DNA of 64,000 nucleotides from an uncultured Hungatella sp. (GTDB taxonomy: Bacteria > Bacillota > Clostridia > Lachnospirales > Lachnospiraceae): contig CAJTUV010000006.1 in assembly GCA_910579515.1 (NCBI GenBank), forward strand, positions 51,379 through 115,378, given 5' to 3'. A program made the position numbers and the translations under genes. Below are positions 28,501 to 36,311 of this stretch, piece after piece (position 1 is the first letter of the stretch; each line of letters opens with the position of its first letter). A model generated the notes under the pieces. That model was not told where the DNA came from and made no database searches. It was given only the letters and a program-made list of their open reading frames with translations.

Positions 28501-28559
28501 GGTATCACCATATAAAGGACATTTTAATCAGATATTTTGAAAAGCTGTATCGAATCTAA
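25524..28559 (+). CDS. SF1 (UPF1/DNA2-like) helicase fused to a C-terminal nuclease-like domain
   Basis: Large 1011-aa protein. Residues 1-75 resemble a WYL-type beta domain (EGRWLSVEYKNK, RRVLVVDGFH). The helicase core has Walker A GPPGTGKT (352-359), a long helical insertion, DEASQ (606-610), VGDPQQLNPV, a motif V-like TVHAFQGDEKDVILFS and motif VI VATSRAREQL. This pattern is that of UPF1/DNA2-type superfamily 1B. The last 150 residues (QFDFVVF ... AIELDGKEQ) look like a DUF2726/Vsr-type PD-(D/E)XK fold. It lies 23 bp before sbcD, suggesting DNA-end processing or defence. The WYL call is tentative. Confidence 0.75.
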   Translation: MNRISRDIFQSIHEGRWLSVEYKNKDQNITHYWIAIKDIVASRRVLVVDGFHLKKHTLQELSIYMDSILSSTVIEGSYYKVNQKLIETIHTKPEKFASIFSHVSNLKVLNYLIDCSRLDTTPYKTDYGLISRLDLDVLRDEVYRLDEIQFSQIVNEFQSKAEKREKRRVEAGKGAFRVQQLAMNVLSLHTKRGLYVLAYKKVQLNVHTRCLTPAKEVTICREFTVDGERLSIRKFLDTEDYELLEEFEKNQELIKDQICQGSRQIQSVDDMPYLIGIEARIQVDLNREYKGILDMYDQGKVTYPVKAFFGDLLKRPDRRKEYPITLLNQKVNLDQLLAIHNAMKYPLTYVQGPPGTGKTNTIINAIVTAFFNGKTLLFTSYNNHPIDSVFQVMAKMSYNGQIIPFPMVRLGSQEKDSQALVYMKELYERTRQVKVFSNTLEKNRGDRIQRTKQLTALLKRHEEFLDLAEREETLEKLISANHQMTFTTELQGRQLYEVKKRLQQIGRVTDEEALALVTEDMEEFRKYLFYMSATYMKRLEEPKNEDLLKILYIEDKKLRLEEFEAYLKQGENIKKLQKIFPIIATTCISAHKLGEPKPYFDMVVMDEASQCNLAVGMIPVIRGENLMLVGDPQQLNPVILLDAKDNQILRKNYSVVNEYDYLTNSIYKTYLANDSVSDEVLLSYHYRCDKKIIDFNNKKYYNNKLNIMTKSVSREPLVYLEIEENKAAGRNTAPAEAEAVVDYVLKHPHKKIGIITPFVNQKEEIDRLLEERGVEHVTCGTVHAFQGDEKDVILFSMALTDQSHKGTYQWLKNNKELINVATSRAREQLILLGNSTTMERLHESETEDDLFELVEYAKSNGVSKVTPKTVSSRALGVKPYSSETEEAFLQNLSHALDNILYGGRRCVIHRDVEVSKVLKEANEDSMLFYGGQFDFVVFEQKKNKEEIPILAIELDGKEQMEESALAVREEKKQKICRRQGVEWIRIENSYARRYHHIKDILIRYFEKLYRI

Positions 28560-28582
28560 GAGACGAGGAAGGAAGAGGAGAA

Positions 28583-29725
28583 ATGAAACTGCTTCATCTT
28601 TCGGACCTTCACATTGGAAAACGGGTTAATGAGTTTTCCATGTTGGAGGATCAGAAGCATATTTTGACGCAGATTTTAGAAATTACAGACAGGGAACGGC
28701 CAGAGGGAATCCTTCTGGCCGGAGATATTTATGATAAACCTGTGCCGCCTACAGAGGCAGTTCAGATGTTAGATGATTTTTTTACAGAGCTGGCAGAACG
28801 GAATCTGGCCGTTTTTGCAGTCAGCGGGAATCATGATTCCCCAGAGCGGCTGTCCTTTGGAAGCCGTTTATTTCAGAGTAAAGGGCTTTATCTTTTATCT
28901 ATCTATGACGGACAGGAAAGAGGGATTGTATTGGAGGATGAATATGGGACGGTAACGATTCACCTTCTTCCCTTTGTAAAACCTTCTGTTATGCGCCATG
29001 TGTTTATTAAAGAAGAGATTCCCACCTGTGAAGCGGCAGTAAAACTGGCGGTGAGACATATGAACGTGGACAGACGTGAGAGAAACGTGCTGGTGGCCCA
29101 CCAGTTTGTCACAGGAGCAAGAAGGTGTGAGTCTGAGGAGCTTCAGATTGGCGGCGTAGATCAGGTTTCAGCTTCTGTATTTGACGATTTTGATTATGTG
29201 GCTCTGGGACATCTTCACAGTCCACAGTCTGTGGGACGGGAAACGGTCCGCTATTGCGGAACGCCGTTAAAGTACTCTTTTTCCGAAGCAGACCAGGAGA
29301 AGTCGGTTACGGTGGTAGAATTGGAGGAAAAAGGGTGTGTCAAAGTCCGCCAGATTCCGTTAAAGCCGATTCGGGATATGCGAAAGATTCGGGGGACTTA
29401 TATGGAGGTGACAAACCGAAGCTTTTATGAGGGAACCAATACAGAGGACTACATTCACGCCGTTCTCACAGATGAGGAGGATATTCCTGACGGGATACAG
29501 AAACTGCGGGTGATTTATCCCAATATTCTGCGTCTGGAATATGACAACCTCCGTACTCGGGAAAGCAGGGAAATAGAAGGAACGGATCATGCGGAGGAAA
29601 AAACGGAATTGGAACTGTTTGAGGAGTTCTATAAGCTTCAGAATAACCAGGCGATGAGCCTGCAGCAGAGAGCTTATATGGAACAGATGATAGAAGATTT
29701 GCGGGGAGAAAGCCAAGAGATATGA
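28583..29725 (+). CDS. sbcD: Nuclease SbcCD subunit D
   Basis: Mre11-type Mn2+-dependent nuclease subunit, 380 aa, that trims DNA ends and opens hairpins with SbcC. Phosphoesterase motifs in order: LHLSDLHIGK, LAGDIYDKPVPP, VSGNHDSPERL, LVAHQF and ALGHLHSPQ. The C-terminal capping and SbcC-binding region follows. GGAAGAGGAG precedes the ATG. The 3' end overlaps sbcC by 4 bp (ATGA), so the subunits are coupled. Confidence 0.94.
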   Translation: MKLLHLSDLHIGKRVNEFSMLEDQKHILTQILEITDRERPEGILLAGDIYDKPVPPTEAVQMLDDFFTELAERNLAVFAVSGNHDSPERLSFGSRLFQSKGLYLLSIYDGQERGIVLEDEYGTVTIHLLPFVKPSVMRHVFIKEEIPTCEAAVKLAVRHMNVDRRERNVLVAHQFVTGARRCESEELQIGGVDQVSASVFDDFDYVALGHLHSPQSVGRETVRYCGTPLKYSFSEADQEKSVTVVELEEKGCVKVRQIPLKPIRDMRKIRGTYMEVTNRSFYEGTNTEDYIHAVLTDEEDIPDGIQKLRVIYPNILRLEYDNLRTRESREIEGTDHAEEKTELELFEEFYKLQNNQAMSLQQRAYMEQMIEDLRGESQEI

Positions 29726-32700
29726 AACCGAAAAAACTGATTATCAGCGCTTTTGGGCCTTATGCAGAAAAGACAGAGATTGATTTTGAGAGGCTGGGAG
29801 CGTCGGGCCTTTATTTGATTACCGGAGACACAGGGGCTGGAAAGACGACCATCTTTGACGCCATTACGTTTGCCCTGTATGGGGAGTCCAGCCAGAAGGT
29901 GCGGGAGGCAGGAATGCTCAGAAGCAAATATGCCAAAGCACAGGCGCCTACTTTTGTGGATTTCACCTTTGTCTATCGTCAGAAAGAATATCGGGTTATC
30001 CGCAACCCGGAATATTTAAGACCAAAGGAGCGAGGCGAGGGGATGACGGTTCAGAGGGCGGAAGCGACTCTGTATTTTCCAGACGGGCGTCAGCCTGTAA
30101 CCAGATTCTTAGATGTGACCAGGGCTATAGAAAAGCTTATCGGGCTGGACTGCCAGCAGTTTACGCAGATCGCCATGCTTGCTCAGGGTGAGTTTCAGAA
30201 GCTGTTATTAGCCGGAACCGGACAGAGAGGCGAGATCTTCCGCCAGATTTTCCACACCGGATTTTATCAGAAAATACAAATCCGCCTTGGAGATGAGGCC
30301 AAAATCTGTAAAAGGACGTATGAAGAGGTCAGGAAAAGTATTTGCCAGTATATGGAGGGTGTGGTTTGCGGCGAAAACCAAATTCTGAAGGCGGAGCTGG
30401 AGGTTCTAAAGAAAACGGGATTTCAGGGAAACGTAGAGCGGGGACTGGAGATTCTTTCTGACGTCCTCTTGGAAGACGGAGCCTTGCTTGCAAAGCTGGA
30501 CGAAACGCTGCAGGAGCTGGATTTGTCCATACAGAGAGAGGATCAGCTTCTTGGAAAAGTGAAACAGAGCCGGAAACTTCAGGCAGAGCTGGAGAAAAAA
30601 CAGAGCGATTACAGTGAACAACAAATAAGTCTGAACGAAGCCAGGATAGAGTGGAAGAAGGCAAAAGATTCTATGGAAGAAGGAGAAGAACTGGCCAGGA
30701 AGATTCAGGCAGGGAAAGAGGCTGTAAAGAAATGGGAGAGATTTGAAGCGATTTGTATCTTGCTGGAAGAAAAGCAGAATCTGGCGGATTTTCATGGTAA
30801 AAGCTGTGCTAAAAAGGAGCAGAAAAAAGGAGAATTAAAACAGGAACTTTGGAGGTCGCAGGAACAATTAAACAGCTTAAAAGGTGCAGAGGCAGAACGG
30901 GAGCGCCTCATGCATCAGCAGGAATGGTGGAGATTTCGCAAGCTTAAGCTGGAACAGTTAAAAAAAGAAGCAGATCATCTTCAAAAGCAAGTGGATTCTT
31001 TGACAGAGGAAAAAGAGAAGCTTGACAGGCAGGAGGCAGAAGGACGGATTCTTTGGCAGGCTCATCAAGAGGAATGGGAAAAACTAAAAGAGGTTGAGAA
31101 AGCGCTGCATGTACGGCGGCTGGAGGATAGGCGGGAAAGGTCAGAACAGGAGTATCAGGAAGCAGTCAGACAGAGAAACAGAAAAAGAAGCGTTTATCAG
31201 CACTTGGAACAGTTGTTTCTGGATGCCCAGGCGGGGATGCTGGCCCAGCATCTGAGAGACGGGGTTCCCTGTATAGTCTGCGGTTCCATTCATCATCCTA
31301 GTCCGGCGGCTTTGCCGTCAGAGATTCCTGAAAAAGAGGAACTAGATGCGAGAAAAGAAGAGTTGTCACAGTGGGAAAGTAAGGTACAGCAGAAAAGCGC
31401 CGACATCCGTCATTTAAGAGAGCAGATCCAAATGGAGACAGAAAATCATCTGGAAAATCTGGTGCAGCAGGATATTCTTTGGCTGGAAGAGAAAAAGAAG
31501 AGAAAGCAGGAACTAGAGTTTCTTCTGAAAGAGGACGAGGCGGCGGTTTGGACAAGCGAGAAAAGGAGACAGGAGAAAGAAATCCAGCTGGCTTCGGTAA
31601 AGGGGCAGTCAGAGGAGAAAAAATGGCAGAGGGAGAGCGTAGTTGGGGAAATAAAAGAGCAGGGGGCAAAAGAGGAAGGATTTTTGTCGGTTATGCTAGA
31701 GCAGATAGAAGAAGCATTGTCTGCGAACAAAGAAAAGCTGGCCAGGAAAGAAAGGCTGGAGGAAGAGCGGCCCCTAAAAGAGGCGCAAATCACCGCCTTG
31801 GAAGAAGAGATTTCCAAAGGAACGATTCAAAGGGAGCGATTAAGAGCAGAAGAGGAGCAGCTAAAAGAGGAAATTCTTCTGATGAGAGAGGAACTGGGGG
31901 ACAAGAAAAAGGAGGAGCTAAAAGAGCAGATAGAGATGCTCTGCCAGCGAAAAAAGGACCTTGAGGAGAGCTATGGTCAGGCAGAGGCGGACTATCAGGA
32001 AAAAGTTTCTGAAAACGCAGCGATTGTCTCAGCAATGGAAACGTTAAAAGGCCAGCTAAAGTATACAGAAAATCTGAGAGAAGAGGAGATACGGCTTAGA
32101 AGGCAGGAGTTTTTGGAACAGAAGGAAGCCGTTTCCCATCAAAGAGCAGAACAGTATGCGGCCAGGAAACAAAACCAGAAAATTTATGGTTTGGTACACG
32201 GAAAGCAGAAAAGTATGGTAGAGGCGGAACAAAGGTTTATCTGGATGAAGGCGCTTTCTGATACTGCCAATGGAACTTTGGCTGGAAAACAGAAGATGGA
32301 GTTTGAGACCTATGTCCAAACCGCATATTTTGACAGAATTTTAAGGAGAGCGAATCTTCGCTTCCTTACCATGACTCTTGGGCAGTATGAGCTGAAACGT
32401 CAGACAGGCAGTGATAATAAGAAGGAGAAGTCTGGGCTTGAACTGGAGGTGATTGACCATTACAATGGCAGCAGCCGGAGCGTGAAGACGTTGTCTGGCG
32501 GAGAGTCGTTTCAGGCGTCCCTCTCTTTGGCTTTGGGGCTGTCAGATGAAATCCAGTCCTATGCAGGAGGAATCCGTCTTGACGCCATGTTTGTGGACGA
32601 GGGCTTTGGCTCTCTGGGCGAGGAAGCTCTGAATCAGGCTGTGAAGGCGCTGAATGATTTGACAGAAGACAGTCGTATGGTAGGAATTATCTCTCATGTG

Positions 32701-32790
32701 CCAGAGTTAAAAGAACGGATCGAGAAAAAGATTGTGGTTAAAAAGGATCGAAAAAGAAATGGAGTCGGCAGTACAGTAGAGATTTTATAG
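29722..32790 (+). CDS. sbcC: Nuclease SbcCD subunit C (SMC-like ATPase)
   Basis: Rad50-type ATPase, 1022 aa. Walker A GDTGAGKT is at residues 35-42. Two long coiled coils meet at a zinc hook CIVC (C517 and C520). The C-terminal half carries the ABC signature LSGGESFQASLSLALGL and Walker B LDAMFVDEGFGSLG. The coiled coil is rich in Glu, Lys and Gln. It partners SbcD in double-strand-break and hairpin processing. Length and architecture are normal. Confidence 0.94.
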   Translation: MKPKKLIISAFGPYAEKTEIDFERLGASGLYLITGDTGAGKTTIFDAITFALYGESSQKVREAGMLRSKYAKAQAPTFVDFTFVYRQKEYRVIRNPEYLRPKERGEGMTVQRAEATLYFPDGRQPVTRFLDVTRAIEKLIGLDCQQFTQIAMLAQGEFQKLLLAGTGQRGEIFRQIFHTGFYQKIQIRLGDEAKICKRTYEEVRKSICQYMEGVVCGENQILKAELEVLKKTGFQGNVERGLEILSDVLLEDGALLAKLDETLQELDLSIQREDQLLGKVKQSRKLQAELEKKQSDYSEQQISLNEARIEWKKAKDSMEEGEELARKIQAGKEAVKKWERFEAICILLEEKQNLADFHGKSCAKKEQKKGELKQELWRSQEQLNSLKGAEAERERLMHQQEWWRFRKLKLEQLKKEADHLQKQVDSLTEEKEKLDRQEAEGRILWQAHQEEWEKLKEVEKALHVRRLEDRRERSEQEYQEAVRQRNRKRSVYQHLEQLFLDAQAGMLAQHLRDGVPCIVCGSIHHPSPAALPSEIPEKEELDARKEELSQWESKVQQKSADIRHLREQIQMETENHLENLVQQDILWLEEKKKRKQELEFLLKEDEAAVWTSEKRRQEKEIQLASVKGQSEEKKWQRESVVGEIKEQGAKEEGFLSVMLEQIEEALSANKEKLARKERLEEERPLKEAQITALEEEISKGTIQRERLRAEEEQLKEEILLMREELGDKKKEELKEQIEMLCQRKKDLEESYGQAEADYQEKVSENAAIVSAMETLKGQLKYTENLREEEIRLRRQEFLEQKEAVSHQRAEQYAARKQNQKIYGLVHGKQKSMVEAEQRFIWMKALSDTANGTLAGKQKMEFETYVQTAYFDRILRRANLRFLTMTLGQYELKRQTGSDNKKEKSGLELEVIDHYNGSSRSVKTLSGGESFQASLSLALGLSDEIQSYAGGIRLDAMFVDEGFGSLGEEALNQAVKALNDLTEDSRMVGIISHVPELKERIEKKIVVKKDRKRNGVGSTVEIL

Positions 32791-32813
32791 GAGGGACTAT
32801 GCAATAGAAACAT

Positions 32814-32842
32814 TTGCCATTTTTGTGAAGAGCGGTTATAAT
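32814..32842 (+). promoter_or_regulatory. Promoter of the DUF3737 gene
   Basis: TTGCCA (32814-32819), 17 bp, TATAAT (32837-32842). Confidence 0.75.
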
Positions 32843-32870
32843 AGGCTGCATAGAGGAAGGAGTTGTTACG

Positions 32871-33722
32871 ATGAGATTGATTGAAAATCAGACTTTTGAT
32901 ATGGAAAGAGCTTTATATGGAAGCGACGGCGTCACGGTTTTAAATTGCGCTTTTGACGGCCCCGCAGACGGAGAGAGCGCGTTAAAGGAAAGCCGGAATG
33001 TTCAGATTGATAAATGTTTTTTTAATCTTAGATATCCTTTTTGGCATGACCATGGATTACATATCGCCGGTTCCGAGATGACAGAGCTTTGCCGCGCCGC
33101 CTTATGGTATTCTGACAATATTGAGATTGAAGACACAAAGCTTCATGGAATCAAGGCATTGCGAGAGTGCAGCCAGGTGAAGATGAAGGGCTGCGATGTA
33201 ATTTCCCCAGAGTTCGGTTGGTTCGTATCAGAGATTGAGATGGAGGACTGCACCGTTCAGGGAGAATATTTTATGATGCGCTCCAATGTCCTTACCTTTA
33301 GAAATGTAAGCCTGAAGGGAAAATATTCGTTCCAGTATATCGAGAACTCTGTTTTTGAAGACTGCCATTTTGATACCAAGGATGCGTTTTGGCATGCAAA
33401 AAATGTGGTGGTGCGCAACAGTGTGGTAAAGGGAGAATATCTTGCCTGGTATTGCGAGAACGTTACCTTTGAAAATTGTAAAATCATTGGCACTCAGCCT
33501 CTTTGCTATTGCAAGGGACTAAAGCTTGTAGACTGCCAGATGGTTGACGCAGATTTGTCGTTTGAAAAATCAGAAGTAGAGGCTGTGCTCACCACAGAGG
33601 TAATGAGTATCAAGAATCCTCTGTCCGGCCATATCTATGTACCGGCTGTGGGCGAGCTGATTCAGGATGATAAGACCTGCCAAGGTCAGGTGATACTGGC
33701 TAAAAAGTGCAGCTGTGCATAG
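32871..33722 (+). CDS. DUF3737 family right-handed beta-helix protein
   Basis: 283-aa cytoplasmic protein made of short repeats of about 20 residues. Each repeat has an alternating pattern such as NVQIDKCFFN, NIEIEDTKLHG, QVKMKGCDVIS, EIEMEDCTVQGE, VTFENCKIIG. Stacked coils of this sort form a right-handed beta helix. It is recognised as DUF3737 from the N-terminus (IENQTFDMERALYG). Function is unknown. No catalytic motif or signal peptide is visible. It has its own strong promoter and AAGGAG site and is transcribed separately from sbcC. Confidence 0.75.
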   Translation: MRLIENQTFDMERALYGSDGVTVLNCAFDGPADGESALKESRNVQIDKCFFNLRYPFWHDHGLHIAGSEMTELCRAALWYSDNIEIEDTKLHGIKALRECSQVKMKGCDVISPEFGWFVSEIEMEDCTVQGEYFMMRSNVLTFRNVSLKGKYSFQYIENSVFEDCHFDTKDAFWHAKNVVVRNSVVKGEYLAWYCENVTFENCKIIGTQPLCYCKGLKLVDCQMVDADLSFEKSEVEAVLTTEVMSIKNPLSGHIYVPAVGELIQDDKTCQGQVILAKKCSCA

Positions 33723-33733
33723 ATTTTGCAGGC

Positions 33734-33762
33734 TTGATTTTGAGAGAGGAATCGTGTACAAT
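33734..33762 (+). promoter_or_regulatory. Promoter of the lar-nik operon
   Basis: TTGATT (33734-33739), 17 bp, TACAAT (33757-33762). Transcription from about 33769 would give a leader of some 160 nt before larE. Confidence 0.6.
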
Positions 33763-33768
33763 AATCCA

Positions 33769-33899
33769 GACAGCAGGTAGCTGTTATAAGACGCAGAAGC
33801 GTCCGTATTATCGTGTGTTTTTAGCAGTTTAGAGAGTAACAGGAATTGATGCTTAGAAGGCATACATGTTTCCAGCAGGGGATTTGTGTGCCTTTTTTT
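33769..33899 (+). promoter_or_regulatory. Structured leader with attenuator terminator upstream of larE
   Basis: Starting near the predicted +1 are small hairpins: CAGC/GCTG (33770-33782) and GACGC-AGAA-GCGTC (33790-33803). Next, GGAA and ATGC (33842-33852) can pair with GCAT and TTCC (33860-33873). The terminator is exclusive with that pairing: AAGGCATACA (33857-33866) pairs with TGTGTGCCTT (33885-33894) and runs into seven Ts (33893-33899). The layout is that of a riboswitch or other transcription attenuator. Position suggests nickel or cofactor sensing. No match to a named class was established. Confidence 0.55.
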
Positions 33900-33930
33900 C
33901 TGTGAAAAGGATCAGAAACGAGGTGTTTAT

Positions 33931-34677
33931 TTGACATTAGAAGAATTTTTTAAGGAAAATCCAGAAGTGGCCGTCGCGTTTTCCGGTGGTGTGGATTCGG
34001 CCTGCCTTTTATACGCGGCCAAGGCTGCCAAGGCAAGGGTGAAGGCGTATTATGTAAAGTCCGAGTTTCAGCCGGAATTTGAGCTTCAGGATGCAAGGCG
34101 GATGGCGCAGGAGCTGGAGGTAGAGCTATGTATACTGGAGGTTTCTGTATTGTCTGAGGAAAAGGTAAGAAAAAATCCAAAGGACCGCTGTTATGATTGT
34201 AAGAGGCTAATGTTTAACGCCATTGCAGAAGCGGCAAAAAGAGATGGTTTTTCTGTTCTTTTAGATGGGACTAATGCTTCTGACCAGGCAGAAGACCGGC
34301 CTGGGATGAGGGCTCTCCAGGAATTCTCCGTCTTATCTCCCTTACGCCAATGTGGTTTGAAAAAAGAGGAGATTCGGCGTTTGTCGAAGGAATGGGGACT
34401 TTTTACCTGGGATAAGCCCGCCTATGCCTGCCTTGCCACAAGAATTTCGACAGGAGAGGAAATTACGTCGGAAAAGCTTCGGGCCACACAGGAGGCGGAG
34501 AGCTATCTATTCTCTCTCGGGTTTCGGGATTTTCGCGTTCGGCGTTATGGAAACGGGGCCAGGCTGCAGATTATAAAGGAGCAGCTTCCGCTTCTGATGA
34601 CGTGTCGGCAGGAGATTTTGGAGAGACTGAAAACTTGGTATGAAACGGTTTTGCTGGACTTGGAGGTAAGGGGATGA
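33931..34677 (+). CDS. larE: ATP-dependent sacrificial sulfur transferase LarE
   Basis: PP-loop enzyme, 248 aa, that adenylates and then sulfurates the two carboxylates of pyridinium-3,5-biscarboxylate mononucleotide to make the nickel-pincer nucleotide. The PP-loop SGGVDS is at residues 18-23. Three cysteines, C87 and C90 (RCYDCK) and C167 (YACLATR), are placed as in the Fe-S cluster type of LarE. The single-Cys Lactobacillus type has only the last. The start is TTG 33931 behind GAGGTG; an in-frame GTG at 33886 lies inside the terminator hairpin. It overlaps larB by 4 bp. Confidence 0.9.
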   Translation: MTLEEFFKENPEVAVAFSGGVDSACLLYAAKAAKARVKAYYVKSEFQPEFELQDARRMAQELEVELCILEVSVLSEEKVRKNPKDRCYDCKRLMFNAIAEAAKRDGFSVLLDGTNASDQAEDRPGMRALQEFSVLSPLRQCGLKKEEIRRLSKEWGLFTWDKPAYACLATRISTGEEITSEKLRATQEAESYLFSLGFRDFRVRRYGNGARLQIIKEQLPLLMTCRQEILERLKTWYETVLLDLEVRG

Positions 34678-35426
34678 GAAATGAGATTCAACAGCTGCTG
34701 GAAGGGGTCAGTCAGGGAAAGGTCTCTGTGGAAGAGGCTCTTCTTACATTGAAGACAAAACCTTTTGAGGATATCGGCTATGCGAAGGTAGACATGCATC
34801 GCAGGATTCGCCAGGGAACTGCAGAAGTTATTTATGGAGCCGGAAAAACGCCTGAGCAGATGATTGGGATTATTGATGTGATGAAGGAAAACGGCCAGGA
34901 CAGAATCTTGATTACCAGACTGTCAGGGGAGGCTGCGCAGGAGATTCAAAAAAGCCATCCTTTGCACTACTATGAGGAGGCGGGGGTGGGGATTCTGGGA
35001 AACCTGCCTGAGCCAGACGGGATTGGAACCATTGTTGTGGCAACAGGAGGAACCAGCGATATTCCGGTGGCGGAAGAGGCTGCTTTGACAGCGCAGATTT
35101 TGGGAAATCAGGTGATACGATTGTATGACGTGGGCGTGGCAGGGCTTCACAGGACGTTAGCCCATCTTGATGAGATCATGAGCGCCAGCGTTATCATTGC
35201 AATCGCCGGAATGGAGGGCGCTCTTGCCAGTGTGATTGGCGGTCTTGCAGACTGTCCGGTGATTGCGGTTCCCACCAGCGTTGGATATGGGGCTTCCTTT
35301 CATGGATTGTCAGCACTTTTGTCTATGCTTAATTCCTGCGCAAGCGGTGTTTCTGTGGTAAATATTGACAATGGATTTGGGGCGGGATATCTTGCGAATA
35401 TGATCAATCATATGAGGCAGGGGTAA
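34674..35426 (+). CDS. larB: Nickel-pincer cofactor biosynthesis protein LarB
   Basis: Carboxylase/hydrolase acting on nicotinic acid adenine dinucleotide to form pyridinium-3,5-biscarboxylate mononucleotide, the first step of the pathway; 250 aa. The C-terminal half has the AIR-carboxylase (PurE-like) fold: VVATGGTSDIPVAEEAA and ALASVIGGLADCPVIAVPTS. C222 in NSCASG corresponds to the nucleophilic cysteine known in Lactobacillus LarB. The start overlaps larE (ATGA). Confidence 0.92.
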   Translation: MRNEIQQLLEGVSQGKVSVEEALLTLKTKPFEDIGYAKVDMHRRIRQGTAEVIYGAGKTPEQMIGIIDVMKENGQDRILITRLSGEAAQEIQKSHPLHYYEEAGVGILGNLPEPDGIGTIVVATGGTSDIPVAEEAALTAQILGNQVIRLYDVGVAGLHRTLAHLDEIMSASVIIAIAGMEGALASVIGGLADCPVIAVPTSVGYGASFHGLSALLSMLNSCASGVSVVNIDNGFGAGYLANMINHMRQG

Positions 35427-35429
35427 AGG

Positions 35430-35457
35430 AACCTGGCTGGAAGCCTCAGCTCAGGTT
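35430..35457 (+). other. Intercistronic hairpin larB-larC
   Basis: AACCTGGCTG (35430-35439) pairs with CAGC and CAGGTT (35447-35457) with a one-base bulge. There is no T run; it could tune expression of larC relative to larEB. Confidence 0.35.
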
Positions 35458-35498
35458 TGACTTTGCTGCTGGGCGAAGAGAATAAGGAGGAATTTTGA

Positions 35499-36308
35499 AT
35501 GAGGACATTGTATTTGGATTGTGGAATGGGAGCGGCTGGGGATATGCTGGCGGCCGCGCTTTTGGAGTTGATTCCAGATTCGGATGAATTTCTGGAGAAG
35601 GTGAATGGACTTGGGATTCCCGGGGTCAGCGTGGAACGAGAAGTGTCTGTAAAGTGTGGAATTACAGGGACTCATATGAAGGTTTGGGTAAACGGCACAG
35701 AGGAGGAGAGCAGCGATCACGACCATGAGGAACATCACCATGAGGAGCATGGGAGCAGTCATGAGCATCACCACCACCATGGGGAACATGGGCATTCTCA
35801 TAACAGTATGAGTGCGATCCGCCATATTGTGGAGGGGCATCTTAGTCTGCCTGAGAAGGTGAAAAAAGATATTATGGCAGTTTATGAGCTGATTGCTCAG
35901 GCAGAAAGCCAGGTACATGGCGTTCCGGTGACAGAGATCCATTTTCATGAGGTGGGGACTATGGATGCGATTGCAGATATCACCATGGTTTGTCTTCTGA
36001 TGGACCGCTTGTCTCCTGAGCGGGTGGTGGCGTCTCCGATTCATACAGGCAGCGGGCAGATTCGGTGTGCTCACGGTATTTTGCCGGTTCCGGCTCCGGC
36101 GACGGCTTATATTTTAAAAGGCGTGCCCATTTATGGTGGAAGTATAAAGGGAGAGTTATGTACGCCTACAGGAGCGGCTCTTTTAAAATACTTTGCCACG
36201 GAATTTGGAACCATGCCTGTTATGAAGACAGAGTCTATCGGATATGGCATGGGAAAGAAGGATTTTGAGGCTGCCAACTGTCTTCGGGCATTTTGGGGAG
36301 AGACTTGA
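35499..36308 (+). CDS. larC: LarC-type nickel insertion protein, short (LarC1-only) form, His-rich
   Basis: Nickel-inserting cyclometallase of the pincer cofactor pathway, 269 aa. The N-terminal domain is clear (YLDCGMGAAGDMLAAALLEL; EIHFHEVGTMDAIADI). Residues 74-101 contain 15 histidines, a likely nickel store. Full-length LarC has about 400 residues. Here the protein ends at LRAFWGET, about where the Lactobacillus LarC1 reading frame ends, and the next gene starts 4 bp later, so the CTP-binding LarC2 domain is missing from this locus. AAGGAGGAA precedes the start. Confidence 0.85.
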   Translation: MRTLYLDCGMGAAGDMLAAALLELIPDSDEFLEKVNGLGIPGVSVEREVSVKCGITGTHMKVWVNGTEEESSDHDHEEHHHEEHGSSHEHHHHHGEHGHSHNSMSAIRHIVEGHLSLPEKVKKDIMAVYELIAQAESQVHGVPVTEIHFHEVGTMDAIADITMVCLLMDRLSPERVVASPIHTGSGQIRCAHGILPVPAPATAYILKGVPIYGGSIKGELCTPTGAALLKYFATEFGTMPVMKTESIGYGMGKKDFEAANCLRAFWGET

Positions 36309-36311
36309 TAG

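Noticed and set aside
33769..33899. Known NiCo (czcD) riboswitch
   Set aside because: A few short strings look similar, but the four-way junction consensus could not be traced; left as an unnamed leader.
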